A stretch of 64,000 nt of DNA. Source: an uncultured Pseudomonadota bacterium (lineage in GTDB: Bacteria > Pseudomonadota > Gammaproteobacteria > Burkholderiales > Burkholderiaceae_C). Position numbers and translations under genes: made by a program. The stretch lies in the NCBI GenBank assembly GCA_945952465.1, contig CAMFIB010000001.1, forward strand, positions 62,001-126,000, in the 5' to 3' direction. The notes under the pieces were generated by a model. It was not told where the DNA came from. It made no database searches and saw only the letters and a program-made list of their open reading frames with translations. Below are positions 19,475 to 27,272 of this stretch, one piece after another (position 1 is the first letter of the stretch; each line of letters starts with the position of its first letter).

Positions 19475-19785
19475 CCACCCCGCAACACGACCAAGACGAT
19501 GCCGCCCTGAAAGCCGCGCTGCGTGGCCTGCCCGCCGCCGCCGACAGCGCCGCGCTGCAACGCCGCGTGCTCGACGGCTGGCGCGCGCAGCGGCCGGCGG
19601 ACGGCGTGGCCCGCATCGGCCGCGCATTGGCCTGTATGGACGGTCGCACACGGCTGGCCGGCGCGGGGCTGGCATTGGGCGCGCTCGCCATCGCCGGCGG
19701 CTGGTGGCTGCAGCGGCCCGACCCGGTGATGCAGGAGCTGATGCAGGTCGATGTGTTGTCGCAACTGACGGCGGGGCAACTGTGA
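19471..19785 (+). CDS. Small single-pass membrane protein, possible anti-sigma partner (DUF3619-like)
   Basis: 104-residue protein. The N-terminal 60 residues are soluble and helical (ALKAALRGLPAAADSAALQR, RVLDGWRAQ). One transmembrane segment follows (LAGAGLALGALAIAGGWWL, about 66-84) and a 20-residue tail (MQELMQVDVLSQLTAGQL). It is translationally coupled to the ECF sigma gene. The size, topology and position fit a membrane anchor for the sigma factor, or a DUF3619-type protein that is found beside such sigma factors in beta-proteobacteria. It has no zinc-binding HxxxCxxC motif, so it is not a ZAS-type anti-sigma. The function is inferred only from context. Confidence 0.6.
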   Translation: MTTPQHDQDDAALKAALRGLPAAADSAALQRRVLDGWRAQRPADGVARIGRALACMDGRTRLAGAGLALGALAIAGGWWLQRPDPVMQELMQVDVLSQLTAGQL

Positions 19786-19789
19786 GCGC

Positions 19790-20215
19790 ATGACCGTCGC
19801 GAAAAAGCCCGCACCCGGCGCCGATTTCGCCGCCTACGCCTGCGAGCTGTTGGCGCCGCTCGGCCGCTGCACCGCCAAGCGCATGTTCGGCGGCTTCGGC
19901 ATTTCGGTGGACGGGTTGACGGTGGCGATCGTGGCCGACCTGGGCGATGGCCTGCGCCTCTGGCTGAAGGCTGACGAGACCAACCGCGCCACCTACGAGG
20001 CAGCGGGCTGCGCGCGTTTCACCTACCCGATGGCCGGCGTGCCGCGCAGCATGAACTACTACGCCGCGCCCGACGACGCGATGGAGTCGCCCGGCGCGAT
20101 GCAGCCGTGGGCCCGGCTGGCCTGGGACGCCGCGCTCAGTGCGCGCGCGGCAGCCAGCAGCCGGCCGACACAAGCCGCTGCAAAAAAGACAGCAGCGCCG
20201 AAGAAAAAGGCCTGA
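19790..20215 (+). CDS. TfoX/Sxy N-terminal domain protein
   Basis: 141-residue protein with a TfoX N-terminal domain (about residues 12-105): CELLAPLGRCTAKRMFGG, then FGISVDGLTVAIVAD, LRLWLKADETNR, FTYPMAGVPRSMNYYAAP. In gamma-proteobacteria TfoX/Sxy activates competence genes together with CRP; stand-alone N-terminal-domain proteins like this one have no known role. The last 25 residues are an Ala/Lys-rich tail (AAAKKTAAPKKKA) that could bind nucleic acid. Its 3' end overlaps the convergent DUF2917 gene by 80 bases, and the tail is encoded in that overlap. Confidence 0.75.
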   Translation: MTVAKKPAPGADFAAYACELLAPLGRCTAKRMFGGFGISVDGLTVAIVADLGDGLRLWLKADETNRATYEAAGCARFTYPMAGVPRSMNYYAAPDDAMESPGAMQPWARLAWDAALSARAAASSRPTQAAAKKTAAPKKKA

Positions 20216-20504
20216 CGCCAGCCGCCTGCGGCATCGCCTGCCACTCGACCCGGGCTGGCTGGCCCGACCAGCTTTCCACCACCAGCCGGCGGTCCCCGGT
20301 GAGCATCAGCGCATCACCGGCGGCCAATACATGGTCGCCTTCGCGGCGGCCGTGCGGCCCGTCGGTCGTGGCCCAGACCCGGCCGCGCACCACCCGCAGC
20401 TCGCCGCGCTGCGGCACCACGAAACCCATCGCCTCGCCAGCGGCCAGCTCCCAGTAGAGACCGCGCCGGGCGGGGGCTGCGGGGGCGTGGGAAACGGTGG
20501 TCAT
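20136..20504 (-). CDS. DUF2917 family protein
   Basis: 122-residue protein of the DUF2917 family, a small beta-sandwich/cupin-like domain found mainly in Burkholderiales. The conserved order is LRVVRGRVWATTDG, then HVLAAGDALMLTGDRRLVVESWS. The function is unknown. The start is ATG at 20504; behind it a good promoter reads on the minus strand (TTGGAC, 18 bases, CATCAT) ending 9 bases before the ATG. It is divergent from a LysR-type regulator, with a LysR operator in between, so it is the likely target of that regulator. Its last 80 bases are antisense to the end of the TfoX-like gene. Confidence 0.75.
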   Translation of the reverse strand: MTTVSHAPAAPARRGLYWELAAGEAMGFVVPQRGELRVVRGRVWATTDGPHGRREGDHVLAAGDALMLTGDRRLVVESWSGQPARVEWQAMPQAAGVRPFSSALLSFLQRLVSAGCWLPRAH

Positions 20505-20596
20505 GGTGAAGAAATGATGGCGCCCGGCCGCAGCCCAGTCCAATGAAAACCGGCGAATCGATTGATGCCGTTGCCGCATCAATGAATAATCCCGGC
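20505..20596. promoter_or_regulatory. LysR operator and divergent promoters (DUF2917 / LysR)
   Basis: A perfect inverted repeat ATTGATG (20561-20567), 9-base spacer, CATCAAT (20577-20583) contains a T-N11-A LysR box. Its left arm is also the -35 (TTGATG, 20562-20567) of a plus-strand promoter with a 17-base spacer to AATAAT (20585-20590), so the regulator would block its own promoter. On the minus strand TTGGAC (20543-20538), 18 bases and CATCAT (20519-20514) form the DUF2917 promoter. Both predicted start sites lie at or within a few bases of the start codons. Confidence 0.7.
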
Positions 20597-21583
20597 ATGG
20601 TGTGGCATTCGCAGACCCATTTGCGCTCCCGGCCGATCGCGGCGGGCCAGTTGCGCGCGTTCGAGGCGGTGGCGCGGCATCTGAATTTCCGTGCGGCGGC
20701 CGAGGAACTGGCGCTCACGCAGTCGGCCGTCAGCCGGCAGATCCAGGCGCTGGAGAGCGACGTCGGCGTCGACCTGTTCCTGCGCCACACCCGCGCGGTG
20801 GAGCTGACCAGCGCCGGCGCGCAGTTGCTGGCGGCGGTGTCGCCGTCGCTGGAGCGCATCGACGGCGCGGTGCGGCAGATCCGCCAGAGCGCCGGCCGGC
20901 GCAGCGTGTCATTGACCACCTTCGCGTCGTTCGCGTCGATGTGGCTGATCCCGCGGCTGGAGGCCTTCCAGCAGGACCACCCCGACATCGACATCCGCGT
21001 CGACGCGTCCGACGTGTCGGTCGATCTGTCGGTGTCCGACGTCGATCTCGCGCTGCGCTACGGCCCGGCCAGCAACATGCCGGCCGGCGCCCAGCGGCTG
21101 TTCGGCGAGCAGCTCACGCCGGTCGCCAGCCCCTGGCTGCTGAAGAGCGGTCCGCCGGTGCGCCAGCCGGCCGATTTGTCGGCCTATGCGCTGATCGAGG
21201 CCGGCGACGCGCAGCAGAACCATCTGCTGTGGCTGACCTGGCAGCGCTGGTTCTCGCTGCAGGGGCTGCAACGCTTCCAGCCCAAGCGCTGGCTGTACTT
21301 CAACTACGGTTACCAGATGGTGCAGGCCGCGCTGGCCGGGCAGGGCGTGGTGCTGGCACGGCTGCCGCTGGTGGCTGAAGCGCTGGACCGCGGCGACCTG
21401 GTGGAGGCGCTGCCCGGCCTGCGCATCGACTCCCCGATGGCCTACTGGCTCATCGTCGGCCCGCGCAGCGATTCACGCCAGGAGATCAGCGCCTTCTGCC
21501 GCTGGCTGCATGAGCAGGCGAGCAAGACCAGAACGGCAATCGGGGATGGTCCCGATCCCGACACCTTGGACCAGATCGACTGA
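20597..21583 (+). CDS. LysR-type transcriptional regulator (GcvA-like)
   Basis: 328-residue LysR regulator. The N-terminal winged helix is AGQLRAFEAVARHLNFRAA followed by ELALTQSAVSRQIQALE. The effector domain starts near residue 95 with VSLTTFASFASMWLIPRLEA and includes DLALRYGP, typical of the GcvA/AmpR branch. I choose ATG 20597 over the upstream in-frame ATGs at 20543 and 20582, because the -10 element and operator lie at 20561-20590 and would otherwise be inside the coding region. The start would make the mRNA nearly leaderless. It is divergent from the DUF2917 gene. The inducer is unknown. Confidence 0.88.
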   Translation: MVWHSQTHLRSRPIAAGQLRAFEAVARHLNFRAAAEELALTQSAVSRQIQALESDVGVDLFLRHTRAVELTSAGAQLLAAVSPSLERIDGAVRQIRQSAGRRSVSLTTFASFASMWLIPRLEAFQQDHPDIDIRVDASDVSVDLSVSDVDLALRYGPASNMPAGAQRLFGEQLTPVASPWLLKSGPPVRQPADLSAYALIEAGDAQQNHLLWLTWQRWFSLQGLQRFQPKRWLYFNYGYQMVQAALAGQGVVLARLPLVAEALDRGDLVEALPGLRIDSPMAYWLIVGPRSDSRQEISAFCRWLHEQASKTRTAIGDGPDPDTLDQID

Positions 21584-21588
21584 GTTCC

Positions 21589-21664
21589 GCCGCCGGGCCG
21601 CTCCCAAGGCGGAACAGCCCCCTCGGGGGGCAGCGAACCACACGCAGTGGGGAGCGTGGGGGCC
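21589..21664. repeat. Dispersed GC-rich repeat element, copy 1 (convergent gene junction)
   Basis: About 75 bases between two convergent stop codons. The core GCCCCCTCGGGGGGCAGCGA is followed by CCACACGCAGTGGGGAGCG and GTGGGGGCC. Nearly the same sequence recurs at 37379-37454. The core can fold as GCCCCC/GGGGGGC, or its left arm can pair with the final GGGGGC. A role as a bidirectional terminator is possible at this copy, although no T-tract follows on either strand. Confidence 0.7.
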
Positions 21665-21665
21665 T

Positions 21666-22307
21666 TTACACTGGCCAGACCACCCCGTTGTCGTTCAGGA
21701 TCGCGTCCAACGGCTCGTCGTGCGGTTCCGGCTCCATGTCGGGCAGAAAGCCCTGCGTGTAGCCCAGCCCCACCGTGTGCGGGCGCGGCTGCAGCGTGGC
21801 CAGCGTGCGGTCGTAGAAACCGCCGCCGTAGCCCAGGCGGTGGCCGCCGGCGCCGTAGCCGACGCAGGGCACGAACAGCAGGGTGGGGACCACCACCTCG
21901 GTGTCCTTGGGCTTGGGAATGCCGAAGGCGTCTTCTTCCATCGGGCAACCGGGGTACCAGGCGTGGAAGACCAGCGTCTTGTGCACCTTGTTGACGACCG
22001 GCAGGCCGATCTTGCGGGGTGAGCGGGCGGCCAGCGACTGGGTGGCGAGCGATTCCAGCGCGTCGGGCGTGGCGTCGAGGGACGAGGCCTCCAAACCCTT
22101 GCCGAAAGCACCGTCTTCCTGCCACCGGTAGAGTGCGGGCAAGGGGTCGAATTCACCCTTGATCGGCCAATACGCGCCGATCACCGTGTCCGGCCGTCCG
22201 ACCAGCCAGATCCGCATCACGCGCTGCAGCAGGTCGGCGCGAACCATGCGGTCCGGCAGGGCCAGACGCTCCTCGATCAACTGCTTGCGCACCGCCGCTT
22301 TGTCCAT
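21666..22307 (-). CDS. fthC: 5-formyltetrahydrofolate cyclo-ligase
   Basis: 213-residue enzyme that converts 5-formyl-THF to 5,10-methenyl-THF with ATP. The N-terminal KAAVRKQLIEERLALPD and the C-terminal motif GHRLGYGGGFYDRTLATL are diagnostic. A middle insertion (SSLDATPDALESLATQSL region) lies where family members vary. The start is ATG 22307, just 9 bases from the ATG of the divergent slt gene, so the promoters of both must lie inside the opposite coding sequences or overlap. In many proteobacteria the gene follows 6S RNA, but there is no room for it here. Confidence 0.92.
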   Translation of the reverse strand: MDKAAVRKQLIEERLALPDRMVRADLLQRVMRIWLVGRPDTVIGAYWPIKGEFDPLPALYRWQEDGAFGKGLEASSLDATPDALESLATQSLAARSPRKIGLPVVNKVHKTLVFHAWYPGCPMEEDAFGIPKPKDTEVVVPTLLFVPCVGYGAGGHRLGYGGGFYDRTLATLQPRPHTVGLGYTQGFLPDMEPEPHDEPLDAILNDNGVVWPV

Positions 22308-22316
22308 AATCCAGCC

Positions 22317-24437
22317 ATGATAGTGAAACTCAGCCTGAGCCTGCTGCTCGCCACCGCGCTGGTGGGGCCGGCCACGGCGCAATCGCCGGGTGGCAACCGC
22401 GGCGACGACACCCTGGTGGAGATGAGCCAGGCTTTCCGCGCCGGCGACAAGCGCCGGCTCACGCAATTATTGCCGCTGGCCCGCGGCCACACGCTGGAGC
22501 CCTGGGCGGCCTACTGGGAGCTGAAGGCGCGGCTCGACGAGGCGCTGCCGCAGGAGGTGCAGAGCTTTCTCACGCGCTACGCCGGCACCTACCAGGAAGA
22601 CCGGCTGCGCAACGACTGGCTGCTGCTGCTCGGCCAGCGTCGCGACTGGGACGGCTTTCTCACCGAGCTGGCGCGTTTCCGCATGAACGACGACCGTGAG
22701 GTGCGGTGCTACCAGATCGGCATCGACCAGATCCGCGGCACGCCGCTGCCGCAGGCCACGGTGGACGAGCTGCGCCGCAACTGGTTCGCCGCCCGCGACG
22801 GCGACGACGGCTGCACGCTGACGGCGGCCCGCCTGTATGACGCCAAGCGCCTCACCGCCACCGACGTCTGGAAGAAGGCGCGGCTGGCCATGGAGCTGGG
22901 CCGCACCCGTTCGGCCCGCGCGGCGGTGGAGATCGTGGCGCCGGAGGCATCGACGCAGTTCGCGGCCATGGCCAACAACGTCGCCAAGTTCCTGGTGGGC
23001 AGTGCGCCCGGCAGCGGCACCGTGCGGCGCGAGCTGATCACGCTGGCGCTGGTGCGCATGGCCAACAACGACCCCGACATGGCCGCCAGCCTGCTGGAGG
23101 GCCGCTGGTCGGGCCAGCTCAACGCGGAGGAGCGCAACTGGGTCTGGGGCGTGGCCGGCAAGCAGGCCGCGCTCAAGCTCAGCAGCAGCGCGCTGGACTA
23201 CTACGCCAAGGTCACCCGCGACGCCGACCTCACCGACGAGATGCTGGCCTGGAAGGCGCGCGCCGCGCTGCGCGCCGGCAGCCAGCCGCAGTGGCGCACC
23301 GTGCTCGCGACCATCAACGAGATGGACGCCGACACGCGGCGCGACTCGACCTGGGTCTACTGGAAGGCGCGTGCGCTGCTGGCCACCGCGCCGCCGCGCG
23401 CCGCCGAGGGGCGTGGCGACCCGCCGGCGCCGGCGGTGAGCGGCGCCGACACGGGCGCCTCTGACGCCGCGCCGACGCCCGCGCCAGAGGCCCCGCGCAT
23501 CCACCCGCAGCGTGCCGAAGGCCTGCTGCTGCTCGACAGCATCGCCAGCCCGCGCGGCTTCTACGAACAGCTCGCGCTCGAAGAAACCGGCCGCAAGATC
23601 GTCCTGCCGGCCAAGCCGCCGGCACCCACGGCGGAAGAAAAGGCGCTGGTGCGTGGCATTCCGGGCATTCAGCGGGCGCTGTACGCCATTGCCATCGGGC
23701 TGCGCAGCGAAGGCGTGCGCGAATGGAACTACCAGACCAACCTGGTCTCGCCCAGCGGCAAGCCGGGGCCGATGAACGAGCGCGAGCTGCTGGCCGCCGC
23801 GCAGCTGGCCTGCGAGCGCCAGGTCTGGGACCGCTGCATCAACACCAGCGAGCGCACGAAGAACGAGTTCGACGTCGATCAGCGTTTCCCCATGCCCTAC
23901 CGCGACGCGGTGGTCAAGCGCAGCCGCGAGATTGGGCTGGACCCGGCTTACGTCTACGGCCTGATCCGCCAGGAGTCGCGCTTCGTGATGGACGCGCGCT
24001 CCGGCGTGGGTGCCTCGGGGCTGATGCAGGTCATGCCCGCCACCGCCCGCTGGACGGCCAAGAAGATCGGCATGACCGGCTTCACCGCCGACCAGATCAC
24101 CGACCGCGACACCAACATCGCCATTGGCACCGGATACCTCAAGCTGGTGCTCGACGACTTCGGCGGCTCCATGCCGCTGGCGGCCGCCGCCTACAACGCC
24201 GGCCCCGGCCGGCCGCGTGTCTGGCGCGGCCAGCCCGGCGCGCCCGTGCTCGACGGCGCCGTCTGGGCCGAGAACGTGCCTTTCGGCGAAACGCGCGACT
24301 ACGTGAAGAAGGTGCTGTCCAACACCAACTTCTACGCCACCATCCTGAGCGGCCAGCCGCAGTCGCTGCGTGCCCGGCTGGGCATGGTGGGCCCGCGCGG
24401 CGCCAACGACCCCGAACCCAACACCAGCCTGCCCTGA
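22317..24437 (+). CDS. slt: Soluble lytic murein transglycosylase
   Basis: 706-residue periplasmic enzyme that cleaves the MurNAc-GlcNAc bond to form 1,6-anhydro ends. Signal peptide: LSLSLLLATALVGPATAQ. A long superhelical alpha-solenoid (about 25-500) is followed by the lysozyme-like SLT domain. The catalytic Glu lies in LIRQESRFV (residue 553), with GASGLMQVMPATA and AAAAYNAGPGRP downstream. A Pro/Ala-rich insert (about residues 363-398) interrupts the solenoid. CATAAT (22305-22310) lies only 6 bases before the ATG and no Shine-Dalgarno is visible, so the mRNA may be leaderless. Divergent from fthC. Confidence 0.93.
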   Translation: MIVKLSLSLLLATALVGPATAQSPGGNRGDDTLVEMSQAFRAGDKRRLTQLLPLARGHTLEPWAAYWELKARLDEALPQEVQSFLTRYAGTYQEDRLRNDWLLLLGQRRDWDGFLTELARFRMNDDREVRCYQIGIDQIRGTPLPQATVDELRRNWFAARDGDDGCTLTAARLYDAKRLTATDVWKKARLAMELGRTRSARAAVEIVAPEASTQFAAMANNVAKFLVGSAPGSGTVRRELITLALVRMANNDPDMAASLLEGRWSGQLNAEERNWVWGVAGKQAALKLSSSALDYYAKVTRDADLTDEMLAWKARAALRAGSQPQWRTVLATINEMDADTRRDSTWVYWKARALLATAPPRAAEGRGDPPAPAVSGADTGASDAAPTPAPEAPRIHPQRAEGLLLLDSIASPRGFYEQLALEETGRKIVLPAKPPAPTAEEKALVRGIPGIQRALYAIAIGLRSEGVREWNYQTNLVSPSGKPGPMNERELLAAAQLACERQVWDRCINTSERTKNEFDVDQRFPMPYRDAVVKRSREIGLDPAYVYGLIRQESRFVMDARSGVGASGLMQVMPATARWTAKKIGMTGFTADQITDRDTNIAIGTGYLKLVLDDFGGSMPLAAAAYNAGPGRPRVWRGQPGAPVLDGAVWAENVPFGETRDYVKKVLSNTNFYATILSGQPQSLRARLGMVGPRGANDPEPNTSLP

Positions 24438-24440
24438 GGC

Positions 24441-24516
24441 CTGATTTCAGGGTGTTTTCGGCCTGAAATCAGCACCAATACTGGATTTGTAGCTATTAAT
24501 AATGTAGCTGCATAGA
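24441..24516 (-). repeat. Dispersed AT-rich repeat, copy 2, with perfect hairpin after slt
   Basis: Read on the minus strand, this copy shows GCTACATTATTAATAGC, then GGTGCTGATTTCAGGCC, matching the other copies in order. On the plus strand it contains a perfect 11-base inverted repeat, CTGATTTCAGG (24441-24451) and CCTGAAATCAG (24462-24472), with a 10-base loop. It begins 3 bases after the slt stop. No T-tract follows, so termination is uncertain. Confidence 0.6.
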
Positions 24517-24565
24517 GGATTTCCCGGTCGGCGCGCGGCGGGGCTTGGCCGTATCATCGGCCCGC

Positions 24566-25501
24566 ATGGAAACCAAGTGGCTCGAGGACTTCGTCAGCCT
24601 CGCCGAGACCCGCAGCTTCAGCCGTTCGGCGCAGTTGCGCCACGTCACGCAGCCCGCGTTTTCGCGCCGCATCCAGGCGCTGGAGGCCTGGGCCGGCGCT
24701 GACCTGGTCGACCGTTCCTCCTACCCCACGCGCCTCACCCCCGCCGGCGAGACGCTGTACGCGCAGGCGCTGGAGATGCTGCAGGCGTTGCAGAACACCC
24801 GGGCCATGCTGCGCGGCCACACCTCGGCCGGCAAGGACGTCATCGAGTTCGCGGTGCCGCACACCATGGCCTTCACGTTTTTCCCGGCCTGGGTCTCCAG
24901 CCTGCGCGAGAAGTTCGGGCCCATCAAAAGCCGCCTCATCGCGCTGAACGTGCACGACGCGGTGCTGCATCTGGTCGAGGGCAGTTGCGACCTGCTCATT
25001 TCCTACCACCACCCGTCGCAGCCCTTCCAGCTCGACACCGAACGCTACGAGATGGTGAGCCTTGGCCAGGAGGTGCTGGCGCCCTACGTGAAGGCCGACG
25101 CCGACGGCGAGCCGCTGTACCGGCTGCCCGGCCAGGCCAGCCAGCCGCTGCCCTACCTCGGCTATGCGCCCGGCGCCTACCTGGGCCGCATGGTCGACCT
25201 GATCCTGAAACAGTCGACCACCGCCATCCACCTCGACCGCGTGTATGAGACCGACATGGCCGAAGGCCTGAAGGCGATGGCGCTCGAAGGCCACGGCGTG
25301 GCCTTCCTGCCGTACAGCGCGGTCAAGAAAGAGCACCGCGCCCGCAAGCTGGTGCGCGCCGCGCCGGAAGGCCTGGGGCTGGAGATGACGATGGACGTGC
25401 GCGTCTACCGCGAAAAGCCGGTTGGCAAGGCCGCGCCCAAGGGTGCGGCGCAGGCGCTGTGGGCCTTCCTGCAGCAGTCGCAGCAGGCGGCCAAAACCTG
25501 A
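24566..25501 (+). CDS. LysR-type regulator, HypT-like
   Basis: 311-residue LysR regulator. The N-terminus METKWLEDFVSLAE and the helix-turn-helix SRSAQLRHVTQPAFSRRIQA are very similar to what I recall of E. coli HypT (YjiE), the hypochlorite-responsive regulator. The effector domain begins near residue 92 (VIEFAVPHTMAFTFFPAW). Met and Cys residues are present, but whether the redox-active positions of HypT are conserved cannot be decided by eye. A TATCAT hexamer at 24552-24557 lies 8 bases before the ATG. An in-frame TTG at 24545 is a poorer start. It lies upstream of aspartase and acidic amino-acid uptake genes, which may or may not be its targets. Confidence 0.85.
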   Translation: METKWLEDFVSLAETRSFSRSAQLRHVTQPAFSRRIQALEAWAGADLVDRSSYPTRLTPAGETLYAQALEMLQALQNTRAMLRGHTSAGKDVIEFAVPHTMAFTFFPAWVSSLREKFGPIKSRLIALNVHDAVLHLVEGSCDLLISYHHPSQPFQLDTERYEMVSLGQEVLAPYVKADADGEPLYRLPGQASQPLPYLGYAPGAYLGRMVDLILKQSTTAIHLDRVYETDMAEGLKAMALEGHGVAFLPYSAVKKEHRARKLVRAAPEGLGLEMTMDVRVYREKPVGKAAPKGAAQALWAFLQQSQQAAKT

Positions 25502-25639
25502 GGCTGCGCGCCGCCGGGGCAGGAAAACGTCACTGGCGCTGGTTATAAATTTGGTGCATAACCATGCCAGCAAACGGCATTGGTCAAAGCGCGTTCACAC
25601 ACCTACAGTACCGCCCAGCCCCACTTCCACCCCCTGCCC

Positions 25640-27055
25640 ATGACCGCACCCGCGTTCCGCCTCGAGCACGACTTCCTCGGCGAGAAGAAGATTCCGGCCG
25701 ACGCCTACTGGGGCGTGCACAGCGCGCGGGCGGTGGAGAACTTTCCCATCTCGGGCACCCGCATCTCGGCCATGCCCGACCTGATCCGCGCGCTGGCGCG
25801 GGTGAAGAAGGCGGCGGTGCGCGCCAACGCCGACCTCGGCGCGATCGACCGGCAACGCGCAGGCGCCATCGTCATGGCCTGCGACGACGTCGTGGCCGGC
25901 AAGCTGCACGACCAGTTCGTGGTCGATGTCATCCAGGGCGGCGCCGGCACCTCCACCAACATGAACGCCAACGAGGTCATCGCCAACCTCGCGCTGGAAA
26001 AGCTGGGCCACGACAAAGGCCGCTACGACGTGCTGCACCCGAACGACCACGTCAACGCGTCGCAGAGCACCAACGACGTCTACCCCACCGCCGTGCGGCT
26101 GGCGCTGTGGAACGCGATCGAGCGGCTGCTGGACGCGATGGCCTACGTGCGCGCCGGCTTCGAGGCCAAGGCCGGCGAGTTCCGCGAGGTGCTCAAGATC
26201 GGCCGCACCCAGCTGCAGGACGCGGTGCCGATGACGCTGGGCCAGGAGTTCATGACCTACGCGGTGATGATCGGCGAGGACGAGGCCCGCGTGCGCGAGG
26301 CACGCAAGCTCATCCAGGAAATCAACCTCGGCGCCACCGCCATCGGCACCGGCATCAACGCGCCCGGCGGTTATGCCGAGCTGGCCTGCCGCTACCTGGC
26401 CGAAGACAGCGGCATTCCGGTGGAAAAGGCGAGCGACCTCATCGAGGCCACGCAGGACACCGGCGCCTTCGTGCAGCTCTCCGGCGTGCTGAAGCGGGTG
26501 GCGACCAAGCTCAGCAAGATCTGCAACGACCTGCGGCTGCTCTCCAGCGGGCCGCAGGCCGGCTTTGGCGACATCAAATTGCCGCCGCGGCAGGCCGGCT
26601 CCAGCATCATGCCGGGCAAGGTCAACCCGGTGATTCCGGAGGTGGTGAACCAGGTGGCCTTCGAGGTGATCGGCAACGACGTCACGGTGACCATGGCCTC
26701 CGAGGCCGGCCAATTGCAGCTCAACGCCTTCGAGCCCATCATGGGCTGGGCGCTGTTCAAGAGCATCTCGCACCTCACCAACGCCTGCATCACGCTGCAG
26801 GACCACTGCGTGGCCGGCATCGAGGCCAACCACGCGCTGCTGGCCCGGCGGGTGCGCGAGTCGGTCACGCTGGTCACCGCGCTCAACCCCATCATCGGCT
26901 ACGAGAAGGCCGCGCTGATCGCCAAGACCGCCATCGTCACCGGCGCGCCCATCGCCGACGTGGCCGAGTCGCTCGGCATCATGAAGGCCAGCGAACTCGA
27001 GGCCCTGCTGGTGCCCGACCGATTGACCCAGCCGGTCCGTCTGGATCATGGGTGA
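25640..27055 (+). CDS. aspA: Aspartate ammonia-lyase
   Basis: 471-residue enzyme of the fumarase/aspartase superfamily that converts L-aspartate to fumarate and ammonia. The signature loop SSIMPGKVNPVIPEVVNQVA lies near residue 320 and carries the catalytic serine. GGAGTSTNMNANEVIAN and NDHVNASQSTNDVYPTAVRL are the other two active-site regions. The residues around the signature (MASEAGQLQLNAFEPIMGWAL) resemble AspA more than class II fumarase. I take ATG at 25640 (MTAPAFRLEHDFLG); upstream in-frame codons add a non-conserved tail. The gltIJKL transporter follows, which would feed it aspartate. Confidence 0.88.
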   Translation: MTAPAFRLEHDFLGEKKIPADAYWGVHSARAVENFPISGTRISAMPDLIRALARVKKAAVRANADLGAIDRQRAGAIVMACDDVVAGKLHDQFVVDVIQGGAGTSTNMNANEVIANLALEKLGHDKGRYDVLHPNDHVNASQSTNDVYPTAVRLALWNAIERLLDAMAYVRAGFEAKAGEFREVLKIGRTQLQDAVPMTLGQEFMTYAVMIGEDEARVREARKLIQEINLGATAIGTGINAPGGYAELACRYLAEDSGIPVEKASDLIEATQDTGAFVQLSGVLKRVATKLSKICNDLRLLSSGPQAGFGDIKLPPRQAGSSIMPGKVNPVIPEVVNQVAFEVIGNDVTVTMASEAGQLQLNAFEPIMGWALFKSISHLTNACITLQDHCVAGIEANHALLARRVRESVTLVTALNPIIGYEKAALIAKTAIVTGAPIADVAESLGIMKASELEALLVPDRLTQPVRLDHG

Positions 27056-27272
27056 CAAGCCCCGGCCTTTCGGGCATAAAGACTGCTAGCAACCATTGAA
27101 CCGATGACGGACTCGGGACCTTCCCTTAAACCGTGCACCACGCCTGGGCCAGCCGCGTTGCAGCCAGACGCCGAGGCGTCAGGTTCTACGTGTTGCTACG
27201 GGTTATCCCGCGCCGGGCGTTCTCTAGAATGAATTTCACCAACCCTTTCATTTCTTCTCGCAAGGAGTCCCC
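27056..27272 (+). promoter_or_regulatory. Intergenic leader upstream of gltI
   Basis: 217 bases without a gene. A weak hairpin with GCCCCGGCCTTTCGGGC lies just after the aspA stop. A perfect inverted repeat GACGCC-GA-GGCGTC lies at 27167-27180. A TAGAAT hexamer at 27225-27230 is the best -10 for gltI, with no good -35. The Shine-Dalgarno AAGGAG is at 27262-27267, well spaced from the ATG at 27273. The palindrome could be an operator or part of an RNA structure. Confidence 0.4.

Noticed and set aside
20543-20596. Upstream ATGs at 20543 and 20582 as the LysR start
   Set aside because: They would place the promoter and operator inside the coding region and add a non-conserved N-terminus.
22300-22320. 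6S RNA gene beside fthC
   Set aside because: In many proteobacteria 6S RNA precedes this gene, but here fthC and slt start 9 bases apart and leave no space.
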